Assembly (NCBI GenBank): GCA_007449985.2
Contig: VIIQ02000116.1
Location: 1 to 64,000 of the forward strand
DNA from: Desmodesmus armatus
Taxonomy: Eukaryota > Chlorophyta > Chlorophyceae > Sphaeropleales > Scenedesmaceae
Length of the DNA: 64,000 nucleotides
Direction of reading: 5' to 3'
Each line of letters opens with the position of its first letter. Position 1 is the first letter of the stretch. The position numbers and the translations under genes were made by a program. The notes below the pieces were generated by a model. That model made no database searches. It was not told where the DNA came from and saw only the letters and a program-made list of their open reading frames with translations. Of the stretch, positions 32,771 through 45,541 are shown piece by piece.

Positions 32771-34189
32771 CTGAAGCATCCGATGCCATGGGCCATGGCT
32801 GAGCAGCCCTAGCTGCTAATAGTGACGCCTGACAGCCTCTCATGGACAATTTGTTCTGCTTTTGCGTGTGCATGAGTTGCCTGTGGACTTTAGTGACCAA
32901 ACTGCTGGGTAAAGAAATCATTGTGCTCTGAGCACGCCGAGTCAGGGTGTGCCAGTGCAGTTTCTTTGTGCCTAGGTGTGGTGTTGCTCATTTTTAGGGT
33001 CCATGGCACACCTGGCGCCGGATCCTGCAATGCGCGTCTGTTTTCAGCGGCGTTGTGCTGCTGTTCTGCTCTGCTCACGCCTGGTGCAGGTTTCAGACCC
33101 GACATGCTGAAGTCATCTAGGGGTGGTAATTGGATGGAGAGAGTGGCGTCAAGCGCCACAGCATACCGTCTTTTGTTGCTGCATGTATGCATTGTCGTGA
33201 TGCCTGGCACCCTCCTCCCGGGCAGTACTGCTCTCACCCTCCTTCACCTGTCTGTCGCCTGCTTGCCACCTAGCATGCTTACTCCACCCTCACGCCTGCA
33301 TTCTATGCTGCCTGCTGGGTTACATACCAACAGCTGCCTGTTCAATTATGCCGAAGGTTTTGCTTGACTGCTGTGGCTGGGCCCCTCGAGAGAACTGTGT
33401 GATGCGGCTGACGCTTTGGTGCATTTGCATGGTCCTTTGTGAGTGTAGCATGCCATGCACTGCATGCCTGCATGCCATGTGCCGTTTGGCAGATGTTGCA
33501 TTTGCTGAAGCCTTGAAGCAGCGTGCTGGTGTGTTTGGCTGTTGGGTGTGGACCTTACCCGTGACTGGTCACTCAGCCTGCTGTTGTGCCAGAAGGCCCT
33601 GAGGGGTGGTGCGCAGACTCTGATCTGGCCGGTTCAAGACGACTGGCGCCAGACTCACTAACCCTATTCTCTTATAGTATATGAATGAAGAGGTGCATGT
33701 GTGGATGTGATTGTCGAATTCGGAATCGACATCGGTATGCAGACCCAGATGTAGAATTCGATACAAGAGATGCTGCGGTTGCTGTATTTGTATGGGGAAG
33801 GACCTCAGGATTTTGCTGGCCAGTGTTGATGTGAATGCACAACAAAGTCTCTTGAACAGACACAGCAGACCGCTAGTCTGACGTGGCCTGGTGTATCGTA
33901 CTTTAAAGTATGAGGTGTCTAATATGAAAATAGAAATCAACTCATTAGCGCCCCTCCATTCCATCAACATGTGAACAAGATGATCCATGAACTTGCATTC
34001 ATAAACAGCATACAAAGTCCCTCTCTAGAGAGATCTCGTGATGCAGGTCGCCCTTGACTTGGCGGTGCTCATGGTTCTGTTCGGGCTGCGTTGCCTTGTA
34101 TGCATGTCAGACAGACAGCTCTGTACGACACATCCGGGCAGTGTGCTGCTGTGCTGCTTTGCTTCTGTCTTCAGATTTGTCCAGGCAGC
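32771..34189. other. Intergenic, nothing recognised
   Basis: ORFs are short and without motifs. The segment 33640-34020 is more AT-rich, with words such as GAATTCG repeated at about 33716 and 33752, and may contain the upstream region of the AP2-like gene. Confidence 0.45.
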
Positions 34190-35335
34190 ATGCAGCAGAC
34201 GCAAACAACAGACGAGACAACTCGCAAGAAGCGAAGACTAACTAGAGGTCCTCACAACAGCACCCAGCCCGCACCAACAGCAGCAGCAGCAGACGGCAGT
34301 GCTGGTGGCGAAACCAGTCCAGCTCGTTCTGATGGTCCTCCAGCGCACAAGGCAGACGACCACCCGCACCACAGCAAGTCGTATGCAGCTCCCCTGCAGA
34401 GCCAAGGGGGCAAGTCCCAACACAAGAAGCGCAGGCACTCAGCAGATCCTGCCACGGCAACTGCTGTGGCTGGTGCTGCTGCTGCTGCTGCTGCAGAGCA
34501 GCCAGCCCTCCAGCAGCAGCAGCAACCCCTACAAAAAAGGCACAAAGCTGTTTCGGACCAGCTGGCAGGCCTCCCTCAAATGCAGCAGCAGCTGCAGGGC
34601 AGGCGGGAGTGGCAGCAGCAGTGTCAGCAAGGGGGCCGGGGCCTCTCCTGCGTGCGCAGCACCTATGCTGGCCAGCCCATATGGCTTCTGCAAGACGCTG
34701 CTGATCCTGCACCTGCAGCTGCTGTAGAGCCCCAGCAGCAGGCACAGGAGTCTAGGAGAGTGACTAGACGTGCAGCAGCAGCAGCTGCTGCTGCTGCCAG
34801 GCCAAGCTCAGCACCTGCAGCAGCAGGCGCTGCCAACCGCAGTGGTGGCGGCAGCAGCAGCAGCGACGGCTCTGGCAACGATGGACAGCCTGCTGAGGCC
34901 AAAACAGCAGCAGCAGCAGCAGCAGCAACTGCAGCAGCGGCAGTGGGTAGTGGAGGGCGCAGGGCTTCAGGCTCAGCCACCCAGAGTGACTTCTTGTACG
35001 TTCACTACCGGTCAGACACCAGCACCTGGCGAGCTGTTGTGTCACTGCCAGTTGTGGCTACCCGCCTGCTGGGTATACAGCGCAGCGGTGCGATGGTGCC
35101 GATTAGTAATGCCTACCCTACCGCAGCGCTGGCTGCTCGTGCTGCTGACTTAGCTCAGCTAGCTCTCCTGGGGCCCTGGAAGGGAATGAAGCTCAACTAT
35201 CCCCTCGGGGAATACAGTGCAGCTGAGCAGCAGCCGAAGACTGGCACGGAGCTTTCACGGTACATCTTGTGGCTGAAGGCCCAAGCACTTGCGGCAGTGC
35301 CATTCGCAGAGTGTGGGTTCGCCATCCGGGCAGCA

Positions 35336-35385
<50 letters not shown>

Positions 35386-35533
35386 TGGTGGGGAGGGCGC
35401 AGAGGGAGAGGGTGTTGCAGGAGGTGCCATCGGTCGCCGGGAGCGGCCTGGCATGCAGCAGCAGCTTGCCAACATCAGAGCGGGAACAGCAAAGTGGCGG
35501 TCGTACCGCTGTGGGATGTGCACGGGTGCTTGA
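34190..35533 (+). CDS. AP2/ERF-like DNA-binding protein
   Basis: 447 codons from ATG 34190, placed just after an acceptor-like CTGTCTTCAG. The N-terminal half is Gln/Ala/Ser-rich with basic patches (TRKKRRLTRG, KKRRHS) that could act as nuclear localisation signals. Residues about 265-342 look like a divergent AP2 domain: FLYVHYRSDTSTWRAVV for the strand region, a LLGIQ turn, AALAARAADLAQLAL for the helix, and the typical end KLNYPLGEY. A poly-Ala run and a Gly/Glu-rich tail follow. AP2 proteins bind GC-rich DNA elements through the three-stranded sheet. The frame closes with TGA at 35533, but coding-like sequence continues in other frames (KVAVVPLWDVHG, 35490-35560), so the true 3' end may be spliced into the next region. 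Confidence 0.6.
35331..35386 (+). repeat. CAG tract coding poly-Ala
   Basis: An uninterrupted CAG/GCA run in the AP2-like gene. Confidence 0.9.
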
Positions 35534-35912
35534 TGAAGCAGGGCTGTGTGGTGTGGCGTGGCAGCAGCAGGAGGTGAGGTGCTGCGGTGTGCTGTGCTGT
35601 GCTATGCTGTGCTGAGGTACGCTGTGCGCTGCTGTGCTAGCCATAGCCTCAGAGAAGTAGCACTGCCAGTGAGTCCTTGTCTCATCGGAAATCCACCGCA
35701 CAGCGCTCAGTGCTGGAGGTTGTGCCGGTTGGGCTTCAGCCCTTGTCAGGTGATCCATCTGATGTGATTGTCTGCCTGCTTCCTCACACTTTGTTTGCAG
35801 CTTGACTTATTCCTCACACTTTGACAGTTGGTCATCCTCACGTGCCTTTGTCCTCAACATGCTGCTTTTTTAGTCGCCCATTCATCGATATCTCTATTGT
35901 GTGCTGCCACAG

Positions 35913-36972
35913 GCGTCTGCCAAGGCGCGTGCGGCCACCCAGCAGCAGAACAACCAACAGCAGCAGCAGCAGCAGTGGCAGGAGGCAGCAATGCTGCTGC
36001 TAGCAAGGCCGTCATGGCTCTGGCAGCAAAGGCAGAGGCGCTGCTGCAGGCGCAGCACCGGTCAGAGCTTCGGGTGGTTCGTCCAGAGGTAGCCTCAACA
36101 GTACCACCCTGCACAAGCAGCTGCAGCCGCCGCTGCTGCAGCTGCTCCAGCCATCGCATCAGTTGCTGCTGCTGCGTCAGACGCTGCTGCTGCTGCAACA
36201 GGGCAGCAGCAGCTGCTGCTGCAAGCGTTGGGGGTGCAGGACCCACGGCAGCAGCAGCAGCAGGAAGGTGAAGAGGCAGAAGAACAGGACTCTGAAGACA
36301 TTCTGGAGCAGCTGCTGGGTGGTGATGGTGATGGCAATGACAGCACCTGGATGCATGCCTTAAATGGTCCCCACAACAGGTCGAGGCAACTTGCCTGCAG
36401 CAGCAGCAGCAGCAGTGACGCATCCAGGTGCTGTTGAAGCGCTTTGCTGCCCTGCCGCTGCTGCCAGCTCGATCAGCACCCATGCAGCGGCAAGTTCCCG
36501 TCCCGCGGCCGGCATCGCAGCAGCAGCTGCAGCAGCAGCTGGCCACTACTGCTGCAGCGGCAGAGGCGGGGCTAAGGAGCATGGTGCTTGTGCCGCCGCA
36601 GCAGCATGCTACTGGCTGTAGGTCTGTATGTCACTGCAGCATGGGGCCGGCCGCAGTCGGAAGTGCCCTGTGCATCAGCATCTGCTGCAGCCAAGCACGT
36701 CACCGCAGTCCACAGCTCTAGCAGCACCTGCAACCCAATTGGCAGAACATGAACAGCTGCAGCAGCATGGACAGCAGCAGCAGCAGCAGCAGCGGGAGCC
36801 AGGGGAAGGGGAGGCTGGTGAGGGTTGGGTGTGTGCGCTTGGGTTCAGAAGGTGTGGCGTTGGTAGGGGCGTTGCGCAGCATGGCAGATGCTGTGCTGGT
36901 GCCGGAGCTGGATCGGGTCAGGAAGGCAGTGAATCAGGGCCGATGGAGGCAGAAGTGGCGGCAGCAGAAACG

Positions 36973-37008
<36 letters not shown>

Positions 37009-37371
37009 GCGAGATAAGGCGAGGGAAGAAGTGGACAGCAAGGGTGAACGAGAGGATAGGGCAGATGCGGCAGAGGGGGACAGGTCTGTAGCAGTGAGCT
37101 AGGTAGCAGCAGGAGGAGGAAGCAGCGGCGGAAACGCGCTGCTGAGACAGAAGATGGTTCAGCTGACAGCAGCAGCAGGAGCAGCAGCAGTGGCACTTCT
37201 GCAAGTGAAAGCAGCAGCAGCAGTGGAGGCAGCGAGAGCAGGAGTGACAAAGAGCAGGGTGGCAGTGATAGCAACAACGTAGCACAGAGGAAGGTCCCTA
37301 GGGGCCAGCGGGCAGATGCAGCAAGGGCAGCAGCTGCGGGGGTAGTCAGGGGGGCCCCCAGCTCTGACGGC

Positions 37372-37423
<52 letters not shown>

Positions 37424-37581
37424 CTGGCGGGGGTGCTGCTGCTGCAGGAGCAGCTGGTAGTGGTGGGCAGGGGTTGCGTGTGAAGCAGGGGTTGGACCCG
37501 TGGACGTTGTGGCTACTGCTGTGCTGCTGCAGGAGCTGGCCAGGGAGGGGGCTGGCTTGGCAGGGCCATGACCGACTGTAA
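35913..37581 (+). CDS. Unresolved Gln/Ala/Ser-rich coding region, frames broken
   Basis: Four coding-like blocks in differing frames: 35913-36088 (ends SELRVVRPE), about 36093-36378 (poly-Ala then DSEDILEQLLGGDGDGND), about 36430-36640 (RFAALPLLP), and about 36749-37100 (ALRSMADAVLVPELDRVRKA). A last block (37103-37581) holds a basic segment (RKQRRKRAAE), Ser-rich repeats and poly-Ala, and stops at TAA 37579. A TGTAA poly(A)-type signal overlaps that stop. The blocks could be downstream exons of the AP2-like gene or a separate gene. Adjacent blocks change frame with no room for an intron at about 36090, which points to indels in the CAG tracts (real or from assembly). Confidence 0.35.
37375..37422 (+). 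repeat. CTG tract
   Basis: Sixteen or so CTG units reading as poly-Ala in the final block of the unresolved coding region. Confidence 0.9.
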
Positions 37582-37587
37582 ATGTAG

Positions 37588-37695
37588 TGTTTCACTTCGT
37601 GTAGTGCAGTGACTCTACCCTACACCACACTCCTCTAGCGTAGAGTCAGTATTACACTACACAGAGTGTAGTCTACACTCTAGTGTAGCGCTAAC
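37588..37695. repeat. Cluster of TAGTGTA/TACACTA words and hairpins
   Basis: Just after the stop at 37581 the words GTAGTG, TACACTAC and their complements recur many times. Clear hairpins include GAGTGTAG-T-CTACACTC (about 37667-37683) and GACTCTA...TAGAGTC (about 37611-37647). The cluster may shape the 3' end of the transcript or be a small degenerate repeat. Confidence 0.6.
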
Positions 37696-37985
37696 TCTTT
37701 GTGGTGAGGTGCACTGACCTGTTGTGTATCGACCCGTTGGGCAACAGTGGTTGCTTGTTGTGGTTGTGGGCCCGTGGGGCCGGCAATAATGGTTGGGTGT
37801 GTTGTGCAAGTTGTGGATGGCATTGGACATTTGTTGTGTACAACATGCTGGCGTCTTGTGCATTGCCATTGGGTTGTCTGCAGGGCTTCTGCAGAAGAAG
37901 CTGGTGATATCTGGTGGTGCATGAAGCTGCACCTATCTGTTGTTCTGGGTGTGTTTGGGTGGTGTGTGGGTGTGTGGGGTGTGTG

Positions 37986-38045
37986 GGGTGTGTGTGTGTG
38001 TGTGTGGGGGGGGGGGGCGAGGGGGGAGGGGGGGGGGGAAGGGGG
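37986..38045 (+). repeat. GT microsatellite followed by long G tracts
   Basis: A (GT)n run passes into G runs of up to 12 and 11 bases. It is a likely G-quadruplex former and a likely place for sequencing error. Confidence 0.8.
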
Positions 38046-38430
38046 ACGTGGTCAACCTGACCTGGCGTCACTGGTGATGATGTTGTGTGCTATTGTGTAC
38101 ACGGCCTGCCCCGATGGATTGCACTGTGTTCTACCCACAATGTTTTCACGCTGAACAAGACAGGGCTCAAGCTGGACCCTGCTGAAACCTGGTGGGACCC
38201 CTGTCACAATGAACAACTGCTACATTCTGTCAATATGGCACAAGGCAAAGCTGTGTTGTTGCAGTTTGCATTATTTCCTCGCGCTGCAATTTGCAGAACA
38301 GCTGTCTCTCCTGCGTGCACAACTTGCTTTTGTACCACAGGCCCTGAGGGTGCCTTTCCCTACACCAGTCTTGCACCAACAGGGGTCCAGTGCAGGTCAA
38401 AGGAGGCCTTCACAAGCGCTGAAGACGAAA

Positions 38431-40034
38431 TGCAGGCAGCTTCGCAGCCGCTCTCCTGCTCCCCGCAGAAACTGCAGCACCATCACCAACAGCAGCAGCA
38501 GCTCAACAGGAGGAACGTAAGGCCTTGGCAGCCAGCAGGCTCAGCCCTACCAAATGCCGCAGCTGCGGTGTCCACCTGTAAGTGCGGTTGGCTACTGGCC
38601 ACGTGCTGGAAAGCAGGGAAAGGCTCATAGATCGCTGATCCACAAGCGTTTTGTGGTTGTGCAGGCGACAGCAAGGGTACTCGACCCCGTCAGCTCGCAA
38701 GACACTACTATGCAGTGCAGTGGCATTGCCTTTCGCATCCATCGCAGCCAGCACGGCTGCAGGTGCATCTGCTGCTGCTGCCAGCACAGCGCCTCAATGG
38801 CCAGCAATGCTAACCAGCGCTGGGGTGCTGATACTGTGCTGTGCAGCAGCGGCGGTGCTGCTTGCAAGTATTCCACTCCTCTGGTCCTTGACCAGGACTG
38901 CAAACCGTATGGAGTCAATGCTGCAGGTAGGCAGTGCATGCACACGCGCACAGCTCTTGCCTGGGTTTGAATGCACCTTTTACCAGAGTGGCGTGCGCAT
39001 AGCCTGCAGCAATTGCTTTCTGTCGCTCTCCTTGCTGCCTCTGCCTGCCTTCTCAAACCCTCACTCAGTTGACTTGAATCCTTTCCCCCTGCTCATGCTC
39101 CTGTTCCTGCAGACTATGGAGATGGAGCTTCCAGACACGGCCGCATCCATCCGCCTGTCATCCCTGGAACTCAGTGACTGCATGTCCGAATTGGGCGCAC
39201 TCGGCAACGACGTCAGCGCAGGCGTGCGCTCCGCAGCGCAGATCGTCACCTCTGTTGAGTCAGGGGCCAAGCAGGGTGTGAGCCTGGTGGGCTCTGTCGT
39301 GGTCCCTGCGCTGGCGCGGAGGGAGACACGCGTGCGAGGTGGGTGGCTATGTGCAGAGGATGTGGGGTGGGGGGTGGGGGGCTGGCCCGGCCATGCCAGG
39401 TGTGCAGTTGGTGGGCATATGCACAGCCACGTGCAGGTACACCCCTGAGGGGAGGTGATGGCCAATGCCGCTGTCCCTGTGCACGCTGGGGGTTGGTGGT
39501 GTCCTGTGGTGGGGTGTGCTGCTCTTGATGTGCCCATTAAAGAGAACTCAGTAAGGTCGAAATGTGGGCGTTTTGAGGGCGCACTACAGCATGCATTACA
39601 TCATTGTCGTTGCATGCAGCGCAGACGCCACATTCAACCCGTTGTTGATTCAGACCACAATCGTGAAACCGTTTGCGCCTGTTTTGTTGTGTTTCCTTCA
39701 TGCAGATGTATTGGAAGCAGCGCTCAGGGCCAGAGCTAAGCTCGCGCCCAGGATCCCACAGGCCAGGGCTGCTGTTGCCGCCACCACAGCCACAGCTCGC
39801 AAGCTGCGCGGCGGGCTGATGCTCACAAGAGTGGCTGCCGGCATGTTTGATATCGGCAGGGCGGTGTGCATGCAGTTCACAGTAGCAGCTGCGCAGCAGA
39901 TTGTCCAGCAGTATGAAGCAGACAGGCGGGCGGGAAGCAGTGTGGAGCCACGCCCCAGCAAGCAGCACGCACAGCAGCCAGGGGAAGCCAAGCCTGTACG
40001 CCGGCAGCCGAAGCCTGGCCCAGCTGCAGCATGA
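38431..40034 (+). CDS. Probable plastid membrane protein, four exons seen
   Basis: Exons about 38431-38577 (5' limit uncertain), 38665-38926, 39113-39338 and 39706-40034 join in phase with GT-AG sites. The first visible exon has an Ala/Ser/Pro-rich stretch and a KCRSCG pair of cysteines; no in-frame ATG is seen, so a 5' exon is missing. The second exon holds a hydrophobic helix around LTSAGVLILCCAAAAVLL. The third carries a conserved-looking segment, MELPDTAASIRLSSLELSD, typical of a family of plastid membrane proteins shared with land plants that I recall as having no assigned role. The last exon continues an Ala/Arg helix and ends in a Pro/Lys tail. A candidate start is the ATG at 38235, but it does not join in phase. 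TGTAA at 40084 is a likely poly(A) signal. Confidence 0.6.
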
Positions 40035-40083
40035 GTCCTGCTTCTGCCATGCTACCTTGGCAGGCAAGTGGTGTTTGTTGTTC

Positions 40084-40088
40084 TGTAA
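40084..40088 (+). terminator. TGTAA poly(A)-type signal
   Basis: Lies 50 bp after the stop at 40034. TGTAA is the usual polyadenylation signal in volvocine algae. Confidence 0.45.
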
Positions 40089-40416
40089 AACCATTGCATG
40101 GACAATGCCGTGTTGTGCATCACGGGTTGTGCACTTGTTGTGCCTCAGTCTTTGTGTACAGACAGGCAGCAGCTGCATTGTGTGTCTGCACGCCTTGTTG
40201 AGGATGTATATTATCGTTGTAGCAGCTGGCCAGCAAGTAAACACGTCTTCAGTTGCACTTGTGGAAAATGACAGGGCTGTAGCATGGCCGTTGCCGATGG
40301 GCAGGACAACATCCTGTGCATGTTCATTCTACCCTGTCTGTTTCACGACTGTTTCTGCTTTTATCGTATTCATCGTTTGTAAACTCCTTGAGCAGCAAGT
40401 GGCGTTTTGTCCGAAA

Positions 40417-43400
40417 ATGTCGAGACCGAGCACTGGTGCCGGTGCCTTGTCAGTCTCTGGTAGCGCTCCACCCACACGGGCTGGAGTCAAAACAGCAGCC
40501 TGCAGAACGGTGCGGCAGGCAGAACTGAGAAAAGGAGCATCACAGCAGTAATGGTGGTGTGGTGCCAACATTATGCAGTAAAGACCCCATTCTTGCCTGC
40601 AGGGAAGCAGAGCAGCAGGAGAGAGTCCTTTGGATGCTCTGACACATGCCCTTATCAAGAAGATGCGGCAGAAGTTTGGGGTGGGTGCAAGCTTGGCGAC
40701 AGCAGTGTCACCTGTTGCAGCAAGTACATGTTGCTCGCAGCAGTACCAATCTGAATGCAATACCAACTCCACAGGCTTCACAATAGGCTTAGCACAGCGG
40801 GCTTGGACTGCAGCACCTTAAGTGCACAATGGCTTCAGCAGCGGTGCAGTGCGGACATACAGCTGAGCAAATGCTGTGTCTACTCTGCAGGATGTTGCTC
40901 AAGATGTGCAGTCGCAGGAAATCATTGCAAAGGAGGTGACAACCTTCATGCAAAACATCGGCAGTGTCAGGGTAGGTGCAACTCTTGTAACAGATGACAC
41001 ATGTTGGCACTGCCAAATGCTTGGCTCTGACTGGTCCTGAGCCTCGTGGGGGTATGAGATGTGGTGTGTTTTCAGCTGTTGCATGCCTGTGGGCAGCAGT
41101 TGCTTGTGCATGTGCCATGGATGCTTTTCGTCTTTCAGCTGGATGTTGTGGGGCGACACGTTTGGCTGCTATGAAGCTCAGCTCTGCTGCTTTGCACGTG
41201 TCTCTTGCAGGAGAATGATTTGGGCCAGCTGGAGGAGAGGATCAGAGCCAGACTCAGTGGGGAGACACCAAAGTAAGCACACAACATGCTGGCATGAGGG
41301 TAGTGTTTTCAGTGCAGTGACATGCTGGATGCACAGCACTTGGCTTGACCCTGCCTGTTCAGTGTTCAGCAAAGACCCCTGAATGCACCTTCAAGATGCC
41401 CCAGTGACTTGCAATGCAGCCTGTGCTGGCCCGCATGTGACAGATCGTATGCTGTGGCTGTGGCTCTTGTCCTGCAGGACCAACACCCTTGCCAGCATGA
41501 AGCGGGCGCAGCAGGCTGGCGACGAGTGGGCGCGCATCTTTGCGCTGCAAATCATGGTAGGGCTGCTTGGCTTCCGCGCGTCGGTGCAGCCAGCATCAGC
41601 AGGACGATGAGCAGCGTGCTGGAATACACACAGACTTGCCATCTACCAGTTGCCACGTGCCATACAGGACCATGCATGCATGCATGCTTCCTTTCCGCAG
41701 CAGCTGTGTCAGCAGAAACAGCGGTGAGGCAGTCGGTTCCTTACGGCATTTTTCATACATGTTACTGCCAGCACAACATGGACTTCGCTGTGCCTGTGTC
41801 CTGCAGGAGGGCAAGGAGTTGGCAGCCAAGGCCAAGGCGGATGCAGCAGTGAAGAATGAGGCAATCAAGGCCCAGCTAGCCAGGCAGCTGGCAGAGCGTG
41901 CGCACCAGGAGCAGCAGGAACACCAAGAGGAAATGGAGTATGCGCAGCTGGAGCAGGTAGGCATTGCATGCATGCAGGCAGGCAGGATTACCAATTCCCT
42001 GGCTGGGTGGCACAAGCTCCAGGTGGCCTGCACATCTGCAGCCAGGCATGTGTCGAATGCGGCAACATGCACATCGCAGGCAGTGATATGGTTGTGCAAC
42101 GGCTGAAAGGTGGTCACACATGCCACTCACGGCATGAGAAGCAGCAGCAGACGGCATGGAGTGCTCACAACAGCAGCAACAAACAAACAAGCAGCAATTC
42201 GTTGAGACTTGCCGCTGGACATTTAATTGCCGCTGATTGAACAAAGTGTCCTGCCTGCTGGGTCATACATGGTGCTGCAGGCTCAGCTGAGGGAGTGGGA
42301 GGCAGCAGAGGCGCAGAAGAAGGCCCTGGCGCGCGAAATCGCCCTCAAGCTGAAGGAGGACCGCGCAGCCCAGCTCGCTGACAGGGACTTGGTGAGAATA
42401 GAGCTACAATCAGGGGGGGGGGGGGTACGGCACATCACACCACAGCGCGACATTCAGCACAGCCTGATCAGTCAAGACAGCAACAGCAGCAGCGAGTGCG
42501 TCGCCCCCACTGTTCCTTATTGACACACATCTGACTCCGTACATTAGCCACAGCCACCCCGGTGGCGAGGTCATTGTTCGGAGGGCCAGTGCAGCTCCTG
42601 CAGGAGACCTGTGCTGTTGGACAACTGAGAGAAGTGTCTTTGCCCTTCCGCAATCCATGTATGTGCGGTCCATGAACATGTTTGACACCGCAGCGCAAGC
42701 GCCTTGCTGAGACTAAGAAGGCTGCTGAGGAGAGGCAGCTGGCTGCCAGGCTGGCCTACGAGGCCCGCACAGAGGCAGAGGAGGAGGAGGCACAGCGCCT
42801 GGCAGCAAAGGCAGCACTCAAGGCCTTCCTGCTCAAGTGAGTGGTAGTGGGTAGTGCAGGCCCTGCTGAAGCAGCAGCAGTGTGGTGATAGTGGATGCAG
42901 CATCATGCTGCAGTGAAAGTAGAGCAGGCTGGGAGGGCTGCAGTGTTTGGCTGCAGGAGATGTGTCTTGGTGTACCTAGGGGTGTGCTGTCGGGGCCCGT
43001 GTGCTGGTGCGTACAGGATCCATCCTCGTGCGTGCACTGGCAAGGCCTGGGGCAACCTCTATTTGATGTTGTTCTCTCTCTCCATAGCTGGTGCTTCGGG
43101 GCACTGCAGTGTGTTGCGTGTGTACGTCTGATACTCACAGCAAGCGGGATGGATGGATGCCTTGGCCTGGGCAGGCGGCAGCAGTTTTTGCCTCTGGGGG
43201 TACGTAGACGTTTGCTGTGTGGCCCCATATAGTGGGACATGCAGAATTCTGTCCTCTTGTGTGCACTGGCAAGGCCTGGAAGACAGGGCCTGGGGCAACC
43301 TCTATGCGATGATGTTCCCTCTGTAGCTTGTGCTCTGGGACACTGTAGTGTGCTGAGTGTGTACGTCAGTTGCTCACAGCAAACGTTGTGCTGTTCCTGC

Positions 43401-45541
43401 CTGCAGCAATGAGGCGCTCAAGGTAATCAAGGAGCAGGCCAAGCAGCAGCAGTGGGCAGCAGACAAGGCCATCATGGAGGAGTGGGCGGCACAGCAGGAG
43501 CGCCACGAGGCAGCCAGGAAAGCACAGGTGCGCCCGAAATGCAACCCACCATTGGAGCGTGGGCTTGTGTTGGCATTGGGGGTGCTGGGTGGGTGCCCAA
43601 AGGGCTCTCTGGCAACCTACTCTTGCTAGTAGTATGGTCACAGGAGGTGCCAGCGTGACACGTGTGACACCTTTGGTGACCATGGGGGCGTACTGACGCC
43701 TGAGGCTTTGTCTGGGGCCAGGCAGTTTTTAGGTCCTTCCTGGCTTGATATGTGGGTGATATGTGAACTGCCAGAACAGCGTCCAACGGTGAACAGCTTG
43801 TGATAGGAGAGGCTCATAGTGTTGGCTGTGCAGTTGAACCGAGTCTTAGGGCAGGGCGCATGACATGCGCACATATTCGTGTTCCTGTGGACACTTGCGG
43901 CTGCTGATTGTCCTGCTATGTTTGTGTGACATGCAGCTGGAGAAGCTCAAAGCATGGCAGGCTGCCCAGGAGCGGGAGGCGGCAGCACGCCAGAGGCCAA
44001 GAGGTGGATAGACCCAGCCATCATCGAGCGGTGAGCCCACTCGCAGGGCTGTGTGACACCCCATGTTGCTGTCGGACCGACTCCACTCACCCATCGCTTT
44101 TGTCTACACCAGTTGCTGAGTTGTTCACTCATACAGCAGCGACACACCGTTTTCAGGGATGTTGCCTGCGTTTTCAACCTTCCGCACGTGACCATGCAGT
44201 TTTCCTGTGCATACATCCAGCCGTTAACGTGTTTGCAAAGGATACTGAGCCGCCATCGCTGCCGCCACTGCTGCCACTGCTCCACCATTGCTGCCGCTGC
44301 TCAGGTACACTCGTGAGGCGGATGCTGCTGCTGCCGCTGAGGAGGAGCGGCGCCAGGCTGCCCTGAAGAACAGCAAGCACATCCTGGCTGCATCTCTGGA
44401 GCAGCAAGTGAAGGAGCGGGAGGTGTTCAAGCATGCGCATGACGACGAGGAGCAGGTCAGCCTTCCGGGGGCCCCTTGAGGTTCCGCCCTGCTCACTACT
44501 GCTGTGTAGTGTATGTTCTCGGCAGTGACAGCTAACCGCGCATGACAGCCTGCCTAAGGGTGTGATGTAGTGTCACGCCCCTGAGATGGCTGCACCATTA
44601 GCCATCAGGGGTGGCAGCTGCCAGCATATTAATAATTTGGCTGTCGGGCTGCTACTGGTATGGTATGCTGATGTTGCGGGTTCCTTCCCCGAAGTCTCTT
44701 CTCAACACTGGAGTAATTGCAGGGGGTGTCTTGCTGCTGCCTGCGGCTGCGCTTGTCGGTCACGCTGGTGACCTTCACAGCTGCAAGGCGGCAGCCTGCG
44801 CATGCGGCTTCCATCCCTTTCAATGGTTTGGTGCGTCCCTGTGCCTTGTGTCCTCGTGTCCTGCAGGCCAACATCCGAGCGCTGAAGGAGGGTGTTGCTG
44901 CTGAGCGTGCGCGGCGTGAGCGTGAGGCTGCAGCAGATGCGGCCAAGAAGCTGGCGCTGAAGGCAGCACTGGAGCAGCAGATGAAGCAGAACGCAGTGCG
45001 CAAGTAAGTCACAGCGGGTGACGTGCTTCCGTGGCATAGGCGCAAGCCATGAGAGATCCTGGTGTGCATGCTCATGCCAGCTGGCTGTGATTAGGCCTTA
45101 GGCCAAAGGGTAGCCTAGTTGTGGGTGTCTGGCACCCCCTCCCCTCCCCAGCCTACCTGCCCTTGCACACATGCCCCCATGCTGCATCGGCCAAGCTCAG
45201 GCAGGCTAGCAAATCTAGCGAAATAGCAGGCTGAATGAGTGGCAGTGGGGCTTAGCTGGCAATGGCATTGTCATGCCTGAGAGGGCTTCAGTGTGCGCAC
45301 TTTTGTACAGCATACTGCTGGTGTTGTTGGCCCACAGCCAGTGCTACACATTGGCCAATGCAAGTCTGTGGCGGTGTGGCAGAGGCTGGCCAGCCTGATG
45401 CTGGCTTCATGGAGGGTGTATACTGTAGTATAGTATCAGGTCAGAAGGCACCCAAGGTGCCAATTTTGCTAGGCTAGCATGCACAGCCTCGTCTGGGAGT
45501 GATTGCAATCAGCATTAGACAGACAATGTCCACCTCATCAC

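Noticed and set aside
33625..33660. GGTTCAAGACG resembling a tRNA T-arm
   Set aside because: No cloverleaf with acceptor, D and anticodon arms could be folded around it.
36845..37595. Minus-strand ORFs opposite the Ser/Gln-rich coding region
   Set aside because: They are antisense reads of CAG/CTG tracts (Leu, Cys and Ala runs); the plus strand has the basic and Glu-rich segments of a real protein.
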